Source: Flavobacterium sp. N1994
Lineage (GTDB): Bacteria > Bacteroidota > Bacteroidia > Flavobacteriales > Flavobacteriaceae
DNA length: 64,000 nucleotides
Reading direction: 5' to 3'
Assembly: GCF_025947145.1 (NCBI RefSeq)
Contig: NZ_CP109999.1
Span: forward strand, 310,001-374,000
Shown here: one piece after another, positions 18,493-28,721 of the stretch
Layout: each line of letters opens with the position of its first letter
How positions within the stretch are numbered: position 1 is the stretch's first letter
Notes under the pieces: generated by a model
The model's input: the letters and a program-made list of their open reading frames with translations, nothing else
Told to the model about the DNA's origin: nothing
The model's database searches: none
Position numbers and translations under genes: made by a program

Positions 18493-19122
18493 TTATTTTT
18501 TTTCTCTGTCGTCTTCATTTCTTCCTTTACTGCCATCGGCTTTATAATAGTAGTAATTACTATCATTAGAATTTGAGGAAGTATAATTAGAAGAGTAATC
18601 ATCATCATGATTATTATAGTGGTAAGCGTAGCCATAATTACTATATCCTTTTATGTTTCCAATAGTATCCACGATATCTCCTCTTCGGTTGTAAACAATT
18701 TTCATGCCACCAATTTGGCTAAGCGCGATTCTATTGTATCTCATATACACACTACCAATACGATTTACTCTATTTCTTTCATCATAATTGATAAACGTGT
18801 TACCAATACGTCTTACTCTACCAAAACTATCATGCTCTATACGAGTACCATAATTCATAGGTCTTCTTTCTTGTGTTACAACTCCTCTTTTTCCAGCGGC
18901 TTTATAATAATAATCACCATGGCTGTCTTCTGGACGAGTATTGAAATCAAAATCTCCATTAGTAAAAACGAAAAATTCAATGCCTCGTTCTGTAAAAGAG
19001 ATTGGTTCATCGAAACTATAACTGTTTCTTCTTTCTTCACCAGAAATGTTGATTACTTCTGATGCGTTCGCTACACTTCCAACCAGTAAAATGCTAGCTA
19101 CTAAAAGGGTAATTTTTTTCAT
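18493..19122 (-). CDS. Small secreted protein of unknown function
   Basis: 209 residues from ATG 19122 (an alternative ATG lies six bases upstream). A signal peptide (MKKITLLVASILLVGSVANA) sends it to the periplasm or beyond. The middle has repeated strand-like motifs (RVRRIGNTFINYDERNRV, NRIGSVYMRYNRI), about 20 residues per unit, and the C-terminus is rich in Asn, Ser and Tyr and ends in charged residues. No enzyme motif. The repeats look like a short beta-structured coat or binding protein, but nothing more can be said. Confidence 0.65.
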   Translation of the reverse strand: MKKITLLVASILLVGSVANASEVINISGEERRNSYSFDEPISFTERGIEFFVFTNGDFDFNTRPEDSHGDYYYKAAGKRGVVTQERRPMNYGTRIEHDSFGRVRRIGNTFINYDERNRVNRIGSVYMRYNRIALSQIGGMKIVYNRRGDIVDTIGNIKGYSNYGYAYHYNNHDDDYSSNYTSSNSNDSNYYYYKADGSKGRNEDDREKK

Positions 19123-19128
19123 AATCAA

Positions 19129-19499
19129 TAGAATTTGTATTTTGCTTACTCTTTCGATTTTCAGCTTCTTCGAACAGAAAATATTTCTGATGCTAGATCT
19201 AAATTCAAATAGCGTGCCAAAGTCGGTAAAACAATTCTTAAGATTTGCTTAAGATTGTTTTTTGGTATTCTTTTTATTGCTTTTTAATAGCTTCTTTATT
19301 GCCTCTACATTGCTGCTAGATTGCTGCTAGATTGCCGCTAGATTGCTGTATACTTGCCACAAAGTGCCACAATGATAAAATGGTATTGCAGTGAATGGTA
19401 ACAATGTTATTGTTTTTTACTTGCCTGCTTGGATTGTTTTTTTATTACATTTGTTTTAGATTTTAATCTATAAACCATTAATAATTATTTTTTATTTAA
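19129..19499. other. Gene-free region between divergent genes
   Basis: 371 bases without a credible gene. It holds a hairpin at 19231-19258 (ACAATTCTTAAG with CTTAAGATTGT, then a T run) whose role is unclear, and a phased 11-base repeat array (described separately). No full TAnnTTTG promoter was found just upstream of the peptidase ATG at 19500. Confidence 0.6.
19270..19357. repeat. 11-base phased ATTGC repeat array
   Basis: The pentamer ATTGC (or a one-base variant: ATAGC, CTTGC) ends at 19280, 19291, 19302, 19313, 19324, 19335, 19346 and 19357, i.e. eight units with an exact 11-base period. The central units are nearly identical (TGCTAGATTGC), the outer ones decayed. Confidence 0.85.
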
Positions 19500-20687
19500 A
19501 TGAAAAACCTACTATTTTCATTAGCCTTGTTCTTATTCATCTTAAAAGGAAATGCCCAAGTTTATATCCCTTATTATGGTTCAATAGTAGAGCAGTGCTC
19601 TCAAACGAATATCACAAATAACTTAACGGAATACGAATCTTTAGGATTAAAAAGAAGAGGCACTTCTGCTTTGGATAATACTGTTAATTGGCTAAAAAAT
19701 AAATACTTGAGTTTTGGTTATACCACGAGTCAAATTCAAGAAGATAATTATACTTATAATGGCTCTCCAGCTACATGTAAAAATATTATTATTACTAAAG
19801 TGGGTACGGTTTATCCCAATACTTATGTTATTGTTTGTGGTCATTATGACTCAATTGGCGGTACAGGAACAAATGATAATGGAAGCGGATTAGTTTCCAT
19901 CTTGGAAACCGCTCGATTGTTACGAAACATTCCAACAGAATATTCTATAAAATTCATCAATTTTAGTGGAGAAGAAGATGGTTTGTACGGAAGCAAGCAT
20001 TATGTAAGTGCTATTGTAAATGGAACTAACCCTAAAATGGATATTCGTTTGGTTTTAAATTTAGATGAGGTAGGAGGTGTTGCAGGTTTAACCAATGACA
20101 CTATTACTTGCGAAAGAGATACCAGTAATTCGCCCTCTACAAACAATGCTCTTTCAGCAACAATGACTGATGAATTGATTACTTGTGTCGGATTGTATTC
20201 TCCATTAAACACTTATTTGTCATATGCTTATGCTTCAGACTATATGTCTTTTCAAAGTAACAATGAAATTATAACCGGGCTTTTTGAAACCAATGAAACA
20301 ACTCATAAACACACCAACACGGATTTATTAATCTATATGGATCCTATTTATAATTACAACGTCGCCAAAGCTACAATTGGAGCCACAATGCATTTTGCAA
20401 AAGCCGCAACATCTGCTTTAGGAAACGATGATTTTCAAAATGACAGCCAGGTTAGTTTTTATCCAAGTCCAGCAAAAGACACTTTGAATATTAATATGGG
20501 GACCATTACTGAAGCTAATTATTCCTTTTCCATGGTCGATGTTCAAGGAAAAGTGGTTTTCCAAAGAGAAATACAAAATGCTCATTTAATTGAATCAATA
20601 CCTTTAGAAGGAATGTCTAAAGGGATATATTTAGCGGTTTTGCAAACAAAAACTAAGAGAATCACTAAGAAGATTATAGTAGAATAA
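19500..20687 (+). CDS. M28-family metallopeptidase with T9SS sorting domain
   Basis: 395 residues. Signal peptide (residues 1-19, ending NAQ). The catalytic domain (about 30-300) has the zinc ligands and catalytic residues of M28: GHYDS, NDNGSG, SGEEDGLYGS and NLDEVG. Residues ~320-395 form a T9SS type A sorting domain (SFYPSPAKDTLNIN ... GIYLAVLQTKTKRITKKIIVE), so the enzyme is exported across the outer membrane and cleaved there. Likely an extracellular aminopeptidase that provides amino acids. It ends at a terminator shared with uvrA. Confidence 0.92.
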   Translation: MKNLLFSLALFLFILKGNAQVYIPYYGSIVEQCSQTNITNNLTEYESLGLKRRGTSALDNTVNWLKNKYLSFGYTTSQIQEDNYTYNGSPATCKNIIITKVGTVYPNTYVIVCGHYDSIGGTGTNDNGSGLVSILETARLLRNIPTEYSIKFINFSGEEDGLYGSKHYVSAIVNGTNPKMDIRLVLNLDEVGGVAGLTNDTITCERDTSNSPSTNNALSATMTDELITCVGLYSPLNTYLSYAYASDYMSFQSNNEIITGLFETNETTHKHTNTDLLIYMDPIYNYNVAKATIGATMHFAKAATSALGNDDFQNDSQVSFYPSPAKDTLNINMGTITEANYSFSMVDVQGKVVFQREIQNAHLIESIPLEGMSKGIYLAVLQTKTKRITKKIIVE

Positions 20688-20700
20688 TTATTATTCTTAT

Positions 20701-20730
20701 AAAAAAGCCTTCTCTAAAGAAGGCTTTTTT
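20701..20730. terminator. Bidirectional intrinsic terminator
   Basis: AAAAAAGCCTTCT, CTAA loop, AGAAGGCTTTTTT. Serves both the peptidase gene and the converging uvrA, whose stop codon touches its edge. Confidence 0.9.
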
Positions 20731-23519
20731 TATAACTTGTCTTTTAAATAAAAACCAGTAATTGATTTTTTATTCTTTACCACTTCTTCAGGAGTGCCAA
20801 TTGCAAGTATTTGACCTCCATTTTCACCACCTTCAGGACCTAAATCTATTATCCAGTCAGCGCACTTAATTAAATCAAGGTTGTGTTCAATTACAATAAT
20901 CGAATGCCCTTTTTCTATCAGAGCTTCAAACGAAGCCAATAGTTTTTTGATATCGTGAAAGTGTAAGCCAGTGGTTGGCTCGTCAAAGACAAAAAGTGCT
21001 TTTTCCTTGGTTACTCCTTTTACTAAAAAGGAAGCTAATTTAATACGTTGTGCTTCTCCACCAGAAAGGGTAGAGGATGACTGTCCCAATTGTACATATC
21101 CTAATCCAACATCTTGTAATGGTTGTAATTTTTGCGTGATTTTAGTTTGTTTATTTTCAGCAAAAAAGGCAATCGCATCATCAATAGTCATCGTTAGAAT
21201 GTCATCTATGTTTTTGCCTTCAAAAGCTACTTCTAAAACTTCCTTTTTGAAACGTTTTCCTCCACAAGTATCACAAGGTAACGAAACATCGGCCATGAAC
21301 ACCATTTCTACGTTTATAGAGCCCTCTCCTTTACAAGTTTCACAACGACCACCATCTACATTAAAAGAAAAATGTTTAGCTTGATAACCACGAACTTTAG
21401 ATAATTTTTCTTTGGCATACAAATCACGTATGTCGTCATAAGCTTTGATATAAGTCACAGGATTTGAACGAGAACTTCTTCCTATAGGATTTTGATCAAC
21501 ATATTCAATATGCTTGATGTGTGAGAAGCTTCCAGAGAGTTCGGTAAATTGACCTGCTTTATCGCCAATACCCTCCAACTTTTTTTGCATGGCTGGATAC
21601 AGTATTTTTTTGACTAAAGTACTTTTTCCACTTCCTGAAACCCCAGTAATCACAGTTAAAGATTCTAACGGAAAGGCAACATCTACATTTTGGAGATTGT
21701 TTTCTCTTGCTCCTTTTATCTCAATATAATTCTTAGAAGTTCTACGTTTTTTAGGAACTGATATTTCTAACGCTCCATTCAAATATTTAGCGGTTAGTGA
21801 ATCTGCTTTTAGGATTTCAGCAAAATTACCTTCAGCTACTAATTCCCCTCCAAAAGTTCCTGCCTCTGGGCCAATGTCTATAATTCTATCCGCTGCTTTC
21901 ATGATATCCTCATCATGTTCAACAACTATAACTGTATTCCCTAAGTCACGCAGATTTTTTAATACTTTAATTAAGCGCTCAGTATCTTTTGGATGCAAAC
22001 CAATACTCGGTTCATCTAAAATATACATGGAACCCACCAAACTACTTCCGAGAGAGGTTGCCAAGTTGATTCGCTGTGATTCTCCACCAGATAGTGTTGC
22101 AGAATTTCTATTTAAAGTCAAATAATCCAAACCAACATCGCTTAAAAAAGCCAATCGATTATTAATTTCAATCAAAAGTCTTTTGGCTACTTTTTGATCG
22201 TATTCAGAAAGGGTTAGTTCATTGAAAAATGGAATCAATCGTTTAATAGATAAATCAACCAATTCGGAAATCGTTTTTCCTCCAACGGTTATATAATTCG
22301 CTTCTTTTCTAAGTCGTTTGCCTTTGCAAGTAGTGCATTTGGTTTTACCACGATAACGAGACAGCATAACGCGGTTTTGTATTTTATAATTTTTCTCCTC
22401 TAATTCTTTAAAGAAATCATCCAGACCAGTAAAGTATTTGTTTCCTTTCCATATTAAATCCTTTTGTTCTTCTGTTAATTCAAAATAAGGTTTGTGAATA
22501 GGAAAATCAAACTTATAAGCATTATTTACTAATTGGTCACGATACCAACTCATACTTTCGCCTCTCCATGGAAAAATAGCATTTTCAAAAACCGAAAGAG
22601 CAGTATTAGGAATTACCAACTCATCATCAATTCCGATAACATTTCCGTAACCTTCGCAAGTTGGACAAGCACCATAAGGATTATTGAAACTAAACAAATG
22701 AATGTTGGGTTCTAAAAAGGTAATTCCATCCAATTCAAAATTAGCGCTAAAGGGTAAGCGAGTATTAGTTGCTAAATCTTGTAGATAGCAAACCCCTTTA
22801 CCTTCAAAAAAAGCGGTTTGTATAGCATCAGCAAGTCTATTGTAGAATTCTTCCTCTTCTTTAACGACAATTCGATCTATAATCAAAAGGACGTCTTTAT
22901 TATCTAAAGAATGCTGTTGTATTTCATCCAAACGAACCATTTCGTTATTAACTAAAATTCTTGCAAACCCTTGTTGTAATAATACTTTAAGCTTATCTTC
23001 TAAAGCTCTTCCTTCTTCTAAATGTATAGGGGAGAGTAATAGCCATTTCGTATCTAATTCAAATGATTTAACTTTTATAATTACATCTGTAACGGTATCC
23101 TTTTTCACTTCATCACCAGAAATAGGAGAAAAGGTTTTTCCAATTCGGGCAAACAGTAATTTTAAATAATCATAAATCTCAGTTGAAGTACCAACTGTAG
23201 AGCGGGCATTAGAGGTGTTTACTTTTTGTTCAATGGCAATGGCAGGTGCAATTCCTTTAATGTATTCTACTTTTGGTTTGTCTAATCTTCCTAAAAACTG
23301 ACGTGCATACGAAGACAAGCTTTCAACATAACGTCTTTGTCCTTCAGCGTACAAAGTATCAAAAGCTAAGCTAGATTTTCCAGAGCCAGAAAGTCCAGTA
23401 ATAACAACCAATTCATTACGCGGAATCACTACATCTAAGTTTTTTAGATTATGAATTTGTGCCCCTTTAATCAGGATGTTTTTTTTAGGTTCTAATGATG
23501 CAATTTCAGAAGATTTCAT
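20730..23519 (-). CDS. uvrA: Excinuclease ABC subunit A
   Basis: 929 residues from ATG 23519. UvrA recognises bulky DNA damage and loads UvrB. Two ABC ATPase halves are visible: Walker [17 protein letters not shown] and [15 protein letters not shown]; signature motifs [12 protein letters not shown] and [12 protein letters not shown]; and zinc-finger cysteine pairs ([32 protein letters not shown]). An in-frame ATG at 23552 exists, but the -7 element TACCTTTG at 23540-23547 lies after it, so 23519 is the better start. Confidence 0.97.
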   Translation of the reverse strand: MKSSEIASLEPKKNILIKGAQIHNLKNLDVVIPRNELVVITGLSGSGKSSLAFDTLYAEGQRRYVESLSSYARQFLGRLDKPKVEYIKGIAPAIAIEQKVNTSNARSTVGTSTEIYDYLKLLFARIGKTFSPISGDEVKKDTVTDVIIKVKSFELDTKWLLLSPIHLEEGRALEDKLKVLLQQGFARILVNNEMVRLDEIQQHSLDNKDVLLIIDRIVVKEEEEFYNRLADAIQTAFFEGKGVCYLQDLATNTRLPFSANFELDGITFLEPNIHLFSFNNPYGACPTCEGYGNVIGIDDELVIPNTALSVFENAIFPWRGESMSWYRDQLVNNAYKFDFPIHKPYFELTEEQKDLIWKGNKYFTGLDDFFKELEEKNYKIQNRVMLSRYRGKTKCTTCKGKRLRKEANYITVGGKTISELVDLSIKRLIPFFNELTLSEYDQKVAKRLLIEINNRLAFLSDVGLDYLTLNRNSATLSGGESQRINLATSLGSSLVGSMYILDEPSIGLHPKDTERLIKVLKNLRDLGNTVIVVEHDEDIMKAADRIIDIGPEAGTFGGELVAEGNFAEILKADSLTAKYLNGALEISVPKKRRTSKNYIEIKGARENNLQNVDVAFPLESLTVITGVSGSGKSTLVKKILYPAMQKKLEGIGDKAGQFTELSGSFSHIKHIEYVDQNPIGRSSRSNPVTYIKAYDDIRDLYAKEKLSKVRGYQAKHFSFNVDGGRCETCKGEGSINVEMVFMADVSLPCDTCGGKRFKKEVLEVAFEGKNIDDILTMTIDDAIAFFAENKQTKITQKLQPLQDVGLGYVQLGQSSSTLSGGEAQRIKLASFLVKGVTKEKALFVFDEPTTGLHFHDIKKLLASFEALIEKGHSIIVIEHNLDLIKCADWIIDLGPEGGENGGQILAIGTPEEVVKNKKSITGFYLKDKL

Positions 23520-23539
23520 TCTCGTTTTTTTACAGTGGG

Positions 23540-23547
23540 CAAAGGTA
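23540..23547 (-). promoter_or_regulatory. -7 element of uvrA
   Basis: TACCTTTG on the minus strand fits TAnnTTTG; start of transcription near 23533, 14 bases before ATG 23519. Confidence 0.5.
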
Positions 23548-23912
23548 ATCAATTCTAAAATGAGAACCCATTTTAGTTAAACTATGATTAATATATTTTT
23601 TGTTATAAAATCGGATTATGACTAATTTATAGATTACGTTATTCAATAGAAATAAATAAATTTTTTTAAGAGTGTGAAAGGGTATGTTTTTTATAATCTT
23701 TAAAAAGAACCTTTTTTTTACATAAAGTGTTTTTTTATGGTTAATTATTTAAGAAATTTTAGATTGCAAATAAATAAATTACAACAAAACATAAATTTTC
23801 ACCCTTACATTACCACAACATTATTTAAAATCAATTCTAAAATCATTTATCCGTTTATCTATATATTTAAGCTTTTAATCACTTATTTCAAACGTTTTAG
23901 TATTAATTTGAC

Positions 23913-23933
23913 TTGTATAGTTTTTATATAGTT
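23913..23933 (+). promoter_or_regulatory. Candidate operator: two TATAGTT boxes 11 bases apart
   Basis: TATAGTT at 23916-23922 and again at 23927-23933, the first within TTGTATAGTT. The centre is about 42 bases before the -7 element at 23965, a typical activator position. The same TTGTATAGTT occurs before the glucan operon at 28722. Confidence 0.45.
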
Positions 23934-23964
23934 AAACAAAAAATCAATTTTGTTTTGAATAGGT

Positions 23965-23972
23965 TAACTTTG
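23965..23972 (+). promoter_or_regulatory. -7 element of the T9SS glucan-binding protein gene
   Basis: TAACTTTG fits TAnnTTTG; no TTG at the -33 spacing, as expected for an activator-dependent promoter. ATG is 26 bases downstream. Confidence 0.5.
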
Positions 23973-23997
23973 ATTACGAACAAATAATAATATAATT

Positions 23998-25608
23998 ATG
24001 AAAAAAATTACTTTTTTAACTTTCCTCTTAGTATCAACTATAGGATTTGCACAACCTACAAACAATGCACCTGCACCAACTAAAAATGCTGCGGATGTTA
24101 TTTCTGTTTTTAGTGATACTTATTCTAATGTAGCGACTAATTACAATCCCAACTGGGGACAATCAGGTATTTGCTGTGTTAATCCTGCTTACAATCCTGG
24201 GACTGGCAACTTAGTTTTAGCTTACACCAATTTCAATTATCAGGGGACTGAGGTAACAACACAGAATGCTGCTGGTATGGAGTATTTACACGTAGATGTA
24301 TGGACTAATGCTAATCCTGCAAGCACAACTTTACAAGTTAGTCCAATTAACAATGGTACAGGAACAACTGAAACTCTTGTTACTATCAACTATACTCAAG
24401 GTTCATGGTATAGTGTTGATATTCCTAAGAGTGCTTTTACAGGTATGACTTGGAATTCTGTATTTCAAATGAAATTTGCTGCTAATGGTCCAGGTAGTAC
24501 TGTACCAGTTGATATTTATTTAGATAATATTTACTTTTGGAAAACACCTATTGCAGCTGGTGCAGATGCTACTTTAAGTGATTTAAAATTAGATGGTGTT
24601 ACCGTTACAGGTTTTAATTCTGCTATCACTACATACAATGTTGATTTGCCAAGTGGTTCTACAACATTTCCACAGATTACTTCTGCTACAACAACTGATG
24701 TTAATGCAACAAGAGTAATTACTCAAGCTTCTTCTTTACCTGGTGATGCTACTGTTGTAGTAACTTCTCAAAATACTAGTGTAACTAAAACGTATACAGT
24801 ACATTTTGCTGCAGTTGGACCACCTACAGCGGCACCAACACCACCAACTAGACCTGCAGCTGATGTAAAATCTATATTTAGTGATGCTTACACATGCGTT
24901 TCTCCTTCTATGGGGTATACAGGTGATGATAATACCTATAATAATTCTTGGTGTCCTGGTAATACAACTTTAGTCCAAGTAGCAGGTGATAATACTAATA
25001 AAATTACTGGTTTAGGTTGCGAAGGAATTACCTTTTTAGCGGGTAGATTTAGTGCTGCTGGTTTTACTCGTTTTCACATGGATATCTACACTGATACACC
25101 AACTCAAGATAAAAGTTTCAATTTTAAATTTTCTAATTGGAGTGGTGGAGCTGGAGAAACAAATGCTTTTGAATATTCTGCAACTAACGCAAATATATTG
25201 CCAAGTACAAATCCAGGAACATGGATTTCAATAGACTTGCCATTAACTAGTTTTAACGCAATAGGAGGTAACAACAATACTGATTTTGTTCAATTCGTGA
25301 TTACATCTGATTTAGGAACTGTTTATTATGATAATATTTATTTACATAAAAACACATTAGGAACTACAAGTTTTGAAGCTGCTAATGTAAAATTGTATCC
25401 AAATCCTGCATCAAATGTTTTAAACATTGAATCAGTTTTAAATATTGATAAAGTAGCTATTTATAATCTTTTAGGACAAGAAGTTATTTCTCAAAATACA
25501 AGTAGTCAAACGGTTGCTTTAGATGTAACGAATCTTCAACTTGGAGTATACATTGTTAAAACTACTATAGCTGGTAATGTTTCATCAACTAGATTTATTA
25601 AAGAATAA
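23998..25608 (+). CDS. Secreted multi-module protein, probable glucan-binding, with T9SS sorting domain
   Basis: 536 residues. Signal peptide ends near FAQP (residue 20). Module 1 (about 25-185) begins APAPTKNAADVISVFSDTY and ends VDIYLDNIYFWK; a cadherin/Ig-like linker domain follows (about 190-275); module 2 (about 280-455) begins PTPPTRPAADVKSIFSDAY and ends VYYDNIYLHK; the last ~75 residues are a T9SS sorting domain (LYPNPASNVLNIES). The ADVxSxFSxAY-to-DNIYF module recurs twice in the lipoprotein at 32070, strongly linking this protein to the glucan locus. No catalytic motif, so it probably binds glucan outside the cell. Modules 1 and 2 differ in cysteine content. Confidence 0.85.
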   Translation: MKKITFLTFLLVSTIGFAQPTNNAPAPTKNAADVISVFSDTYSNVATNYNPNWGQSGICCVNPAYNPGTGNLVLAYTNFNYQGTEVTTQNAAGMEYLHVDVWTNANPASTTLQVSPINNGTGTTETLVTINYTQGSWYSVDIPKSAFTGMTWNSVFQMKFAANGPGSTVPVDIYLDNIYFWKTPIAAGADATLSDLKLDGVTVTGFNSAITTYNVDLPSGSTTFPQITSATTTDVNATRVITQASSLPGDATVVVTSQNTSVTKTYTVHFAAVGPPTAAPTPPTRPAADVKSIFSDAYTCVSPSMGYTGDDNTYNNSWCPGNTTLVQVAGDNTNKITGLGCEGITFLAGRFSAAGFTRFHMDIYTDTPTQDKSFNFKFSNWSGGAGETNAFEYSATNANILPSTNPGTWISIDLPLTSFNAIGGNNNTDFVQFVITSDLGTVYYDNIYLHKNTLGTTSFEAANVKLYPNPASNVLNIESVLNIDKVAIYNLLGQEVISQNTSSQTVALDVTNLQLGVYIVKTTIAGNVSSTRFIKE

Positions 25609-25630
25609 GTTTTTAAGTTAATTAGTTTTG

Positions 25631-25658
25631 AAAAGCACGAGATTTATTTCGTGCTTTT
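25631..25658 (+). terminator. Intrinsic terminator
   Basis: AAAAGCACGA, loop, TCGTGCTTTT followed by a T-rich run, 23 bases after the stop of the T9SS protein; it separates that gene from the regulator. Confidence 0.85.
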
Positions 25659-25743
25659 CTTTTTTCTTTTTTTTATTCAATACATTTAATTACTAATGTT
25701 ATTACATTAATATTATTTTTTGAATTCGTAATATTGTAAAATC

Positions 25744-28578
25744 ATGAAAGCTAAAAGCCCCCTGCATATTAGGTTTATATTTTCAGTGACACTAGTAGTG
25801 TTTACTAATTTTATTTATGCTCAAGATTTACCTCCTATTTTAAAGTATAATTCATCAACATATAATGCTGGAAATCAGAATTGGATGATTTCTCAAGATG
25901 AGAAGCAATATATTTATTTTGCTAATAATGACGGGTTATTAGAATTCAATGGTTCTAATTGGACGCTTTATGACTCACCAAACGAAACAATAGTTAGATC
26001 TGTTAAAGTTATTGGAGACAAAATATTTACAGGTTGTTACATGGAATTTGGATTTTGGATTAGACAAGATAATGGACGACTGAGGTATACATCATTAAGT
26101 CAAAAAATTAAATCTAAAATTCTAGTTGATGAACAATTTTGGAATATCTTAAATTACGAACAATGGGTAATTTTTCAATCATTAAACAGAATATATATTT
26201 ATGACACTAAGACCAACAAGTTCAAAATTATTATTCCTGAAAATGATATTTTAAAATCCTTTAAGACATCAAATTCCATATATTATCAAACAGTTAATTA
26301 TGATTTATTTGAAATTGAAAACGGTACCAGCAAGTTAGTTTCAAACAATTCAATATTAAAAAACAATAAAATTGTTAATGTTTTTGCTGTTGATGATGGG
26401 TTATTAATTCATACTCAGTTTAACGGGTTTTACAAATTATCTGATGGTAACTTAGTTAAAATAAACACAGAAGCAGATTCTGACATTGCTGCGAGCAGTA
26501 TTTACAGTAGTCAAATGCTTATTGATGGTAGTTTTGCTGTTGGGACTATTTCCAATGGAGTTTTTATTTTATCAAAAAATGGAAAAGTAAAATACCATAT
26601 CACTCAAAATAAAGGGTTATCTAATAACACTGCGCTATCAATTCTTGAAGATTCGGATAGAAATCTATGGATTGGATTGGATAATGGAATCAATTGCATC
26701 AATTTACAATCCTCCATCAGAAGTTTTTTTGATAATTCAGGCATGTTAGGTACTGTCTATGCTTCTATACTGCATAAGGGCAAATTATATATTGGAACCA
26801 ATCAAGGTTTATTCTACAAAGATTATTTGAGTAATGATAGCCAATTTAAATTTATTAAAGGGACAAAAGGTCAAGTTTGGTCACTTTTTGTTCTTGATGG
26901 AACTCTTTTTTGCGGTCATGATTCAGGAACTTATATAATTGACAATGATAATTCTAAACAAATATTTTCTCAATCAGGAACTTGGAAGTTTGAAGTAGTG
27001 CCCAACAAGAATAACATCATTCTTCAGGGTAATTATTATGGAATTTCAGTATTAGAAAAAATAAATAATCAATGGATGTTTAGAAATAAGATTTCAGGTT
27101 TTAATTATTCTTCTAAATATTTTGAAATAACTAATTCCAATGAAGTATATGTGAGTCATGAATACAAAAGTATCTTCCGTTTTCAATTAGATTCTGAATT
27201 TAGAAAAGGGTCAAAATTGTATAGTTATACCAATCCCATTAAAGGTAAAAATGCTGGTTTATCTAAGTTTAACAATACTATTTATTATGCATACAAAGAG
27301 GGAATCTTTAAGCTAAACCCCAAAACAAAACAATTTGAAAAAGACAAATCACTTAGTTCGGTTTTTGAAAATGGAGAATATACTTCTGGAAAATTAATTT
27401 TAGATAATTCTAATCGTTTATGGATATTTTCAAAAAGCCATATCAATTACTTCACGGTTAATAAATTAAGTTCTGATTTAAAAAATAATGTAATTTCCAT
27501 ACCATCATCAATTACAAATTCGATGTTAGGCTATGAAAATATTACACAACTTTCAAACTCTCAATATCTTATAGGAACTACAGATGGTTATTATACTTTT
27601 AATATTAATGAACTAAGTTTCAAGAATCATAATGTTGCTATTTCAGACATAAGTATCAATAAATTAAATGAGAAGCTTACCAGTTTCTCAATCACAGAAC
27701 CAGGTAAGTTTAAACATAATGAAAATAATGTAACGTTTAGTTACACTGTGCCTGAATATAATAAATATATTATACCAGAATATCAATATTCTCTCGAAGG
27801 TTTTCAAGATGATTGGAGTGAGTGGACTTCAAATTCTACAATTAGTTTTAAAAATTTATCGCCTGGTAAATATACTTTTAAAGTTAGATCAAAAGTTGTT
27901 AATTCTCAACCTGAAAATATTGCTACTTATTCTTTTATTATTGAAAAACCTTGGTATTCCACTAATCTTGCCTTGATTATTTATTTTTTATTAATGGGAC
28001 TTTTAGCCTATTACATTAATAAAGCCTACAGTAAATATTACTTCAAACAAAAGCAAAAATTAATTGAAGAGAATAATTTGTTGCTAGAAATCAAAGAATT
28101 AGAAAACGAACAGCAACTGATGAAATTGAGAAACGAACAACTTTCATTAGATGTTAATGAAAAGAGTAGAGAACTTGCTTTGTCTACCATGAGTCTTATT
28201 AAGAAAGATGAATTATTATCATTGATTAAAGAAGATTTAAAGAAGTCTTCTGATGAAACGAGTTCAAGAAGTATTAAGTCTGTAATTACAACTACTATCA
28301 ATAAAAACATATCAGTTGATAATGCATGGAATGCTTTTAAAGAAGCATTTGATACAGCCGACAAAGATTTTTTAAAGAAAGTAAAACTCGCTCATGCATC
28401 TTTAACACCAAATGATTTAAGACTTTGTGCCTATTTAAGATTGAATCTATCATCTAAAGAAATAGCTCCTTTATTAAATATCTCAGTTCGGAGTGTAGAA
28501 ATTAAGCGATATCGTTTGCGTAAAAAAATGGATCTGCCACACGAAACAGGTCTAGTTGAATATATACTTTCAATTTAA
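25744..28578 (+). CDS. Membrane-spanning one-component regulator: propeller, Y_Y_Y, TM, LuxR-type HTH
   Basis: 944 residues. After a signal-like N-terminus (residues 1-27), a periplasmic beta-propeller of two-component-regulator type fills about 30-640 (DSDRNLWIGLDNGI is a typical blade). A Y_Y_Y domain follows (YQYSLEGFQDDWSEWTS to YTFKVRSKV, about 675-730), a membrane helix at about 739-762, a coiled coil rich in Glu/Lys (about 765-840), and a C-terminal HTH (LTPNDLRLCAYLRLNLSSKEIAPLLN...VEIKRYRLRKKM, about 888-935). It resembles hybrid two-component PUL sensors but has no histidine kinase or receiver, so ligand binding outside would act directly on DNA binding. It lies within the glucan locus and is the obvious regulator. 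Confidence 0.88.
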   Translation: MKAKSPLHIRFIFSVTLVVFTNFIYAQDLPPILKYNSSTYNAGNQNWMISQDEKQYIYFANNDGLLEFNGSNWTLYDSPNETIVRSVKVIGDKIFTGCYMEFGFWIRQDNGRLRYTSLSQKIKSKILVDEQFWNILNYEQWVIFQSLNRIYIYDTKTNKFKIIIPENDILKSFKTSNSIYYQTVNYDLFEIENGTSKLVSNNSILKNNKIVNVFAVDDGLLIHTQFNGFYKLSDGNLVKINTEADSDIAASSIYSSQMLIDGSFAVGTISNGVFILSKNGKVKYHITQNKGLSNNTALSILEDSDRNLWIGLDNGINCINLQSSIRSFFDNSGMLGTVYASILHKGKLYIGTNQGLFYKDYLSNDSQFKFIKGTKGQVWSLFVLDGTLFCGHDSGTYIIDNDNSKQIFSQSGTWKFEVVPNKNNIILQGNYYGISVLEKINNQWMFRNKISGFNYSSKYFEITNSNEVYVSHEYKSIFRFQLDSEFRKGSKLYSYTNPIKGKNAGLSKFNNTIYYAYKEGIFKLNPKTKQFEKDKSLSSVFENGEYTSGKLILDNSNRLWIFSKSHINYFTVNKLSSDLKNNVISIPSSITNSMLGYENITQLSNSQYLIGTTDGYYTFNINELSFKNHNVAISDISINKLNEKLTSFSITEPGKFKHNENNVTFSYTVPEYNKYIIPEYQYSLEGFQDDWSEWTSNSTISFKNLSPGKYTFKVRSKVVNSQPENIATYSFIIEKPWYSTNLALIIYFLLMGLLAYYINKAYSKYYFKQKQKLIEENNLLLEIKELENEQQLMKLRNEQLSLDVNEKSRELALSTMSLIKKDELLSLIKEDLKKSSDETSSRSIKSVITTTINKNISVDNAWNAFKEAFDTADKDFLKKVKLAHASLTPNDLRLCAYLRLNLSSKEIAPLLNISVRSVEIKRYRLRKKMDLPHETGLVEYILSI

Positions 28579-28600
28579 AATTAAACGTTTAGTATATTTT

Positions 28601-28620
28601 AACTATACATTAACTATACA
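28601..28620 (-). promoter_or_regulatory. Candidate operator: AACTATACA direct repeat, 11-base period
   Basis: AACTATACA at 28601-28609 and 28612-28620. Its complement contains TATAGTT, so this is the same pair-of-boxes layout, with the same 11-base step, as at 23916-23933 but in the other orientation. It lies directly after the regulator's stop codon. Confidence 0.4.
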
Positions 28621-28672
28621 TTTTTTTAAAATTAATGATTTACATTAACTAATATTTCATTAAGAAACCTCT

Positions 28673-28696
28673 AATAGCAATAAAACCATTGCTATT
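28673..28696 (+). terminator. Probable terminator of the regulator gene
   Basis: AATAGCAAT, six-base loop, ATTGCTATT, then a T-rich run. The stem is AT-rich with nine pairs; 95 bases after the regulator stop. Confidence 0.6.
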
Positions 28697-28721
28697 CTAT
28701 TTTTTATTTATTAAACTCGAT

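Larger units (their letters stand above)
23520..23997. other. Gene-free regulatory region upstream of the glucan locus
   Basis: 478 AT-rich bases between divergent uvrA and the T9SS protein. It holds the uvrA -7 element, a pair of TATAGTT boxes (23913-23933) and the -7 element for the gene at 23998. A 64-codon open frame at 23737-23931 is composed of AT-rich codons with no domain and is not taken as a gene. Confidence 0.6.

Noticed and set aside
18607..19062. 151-codon plus-strand open frame
   Set aside because: Antisense shadow of the secreted protein gene, whose signal peptide and repeats make the minus strand the real one.
19231..19258. Hairpin with T run as a terminator
   Set aside because: No plus-strand gene lies upstream and on the minus strand it would fall in a leader; function unclear, so not listed as a terminator.
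23737..23931. 64-codon open frame upstream of the glucan locus
   Set aside because: AT-rich random composition, no RBS or promoter context, no domain; overlaps the operator region.
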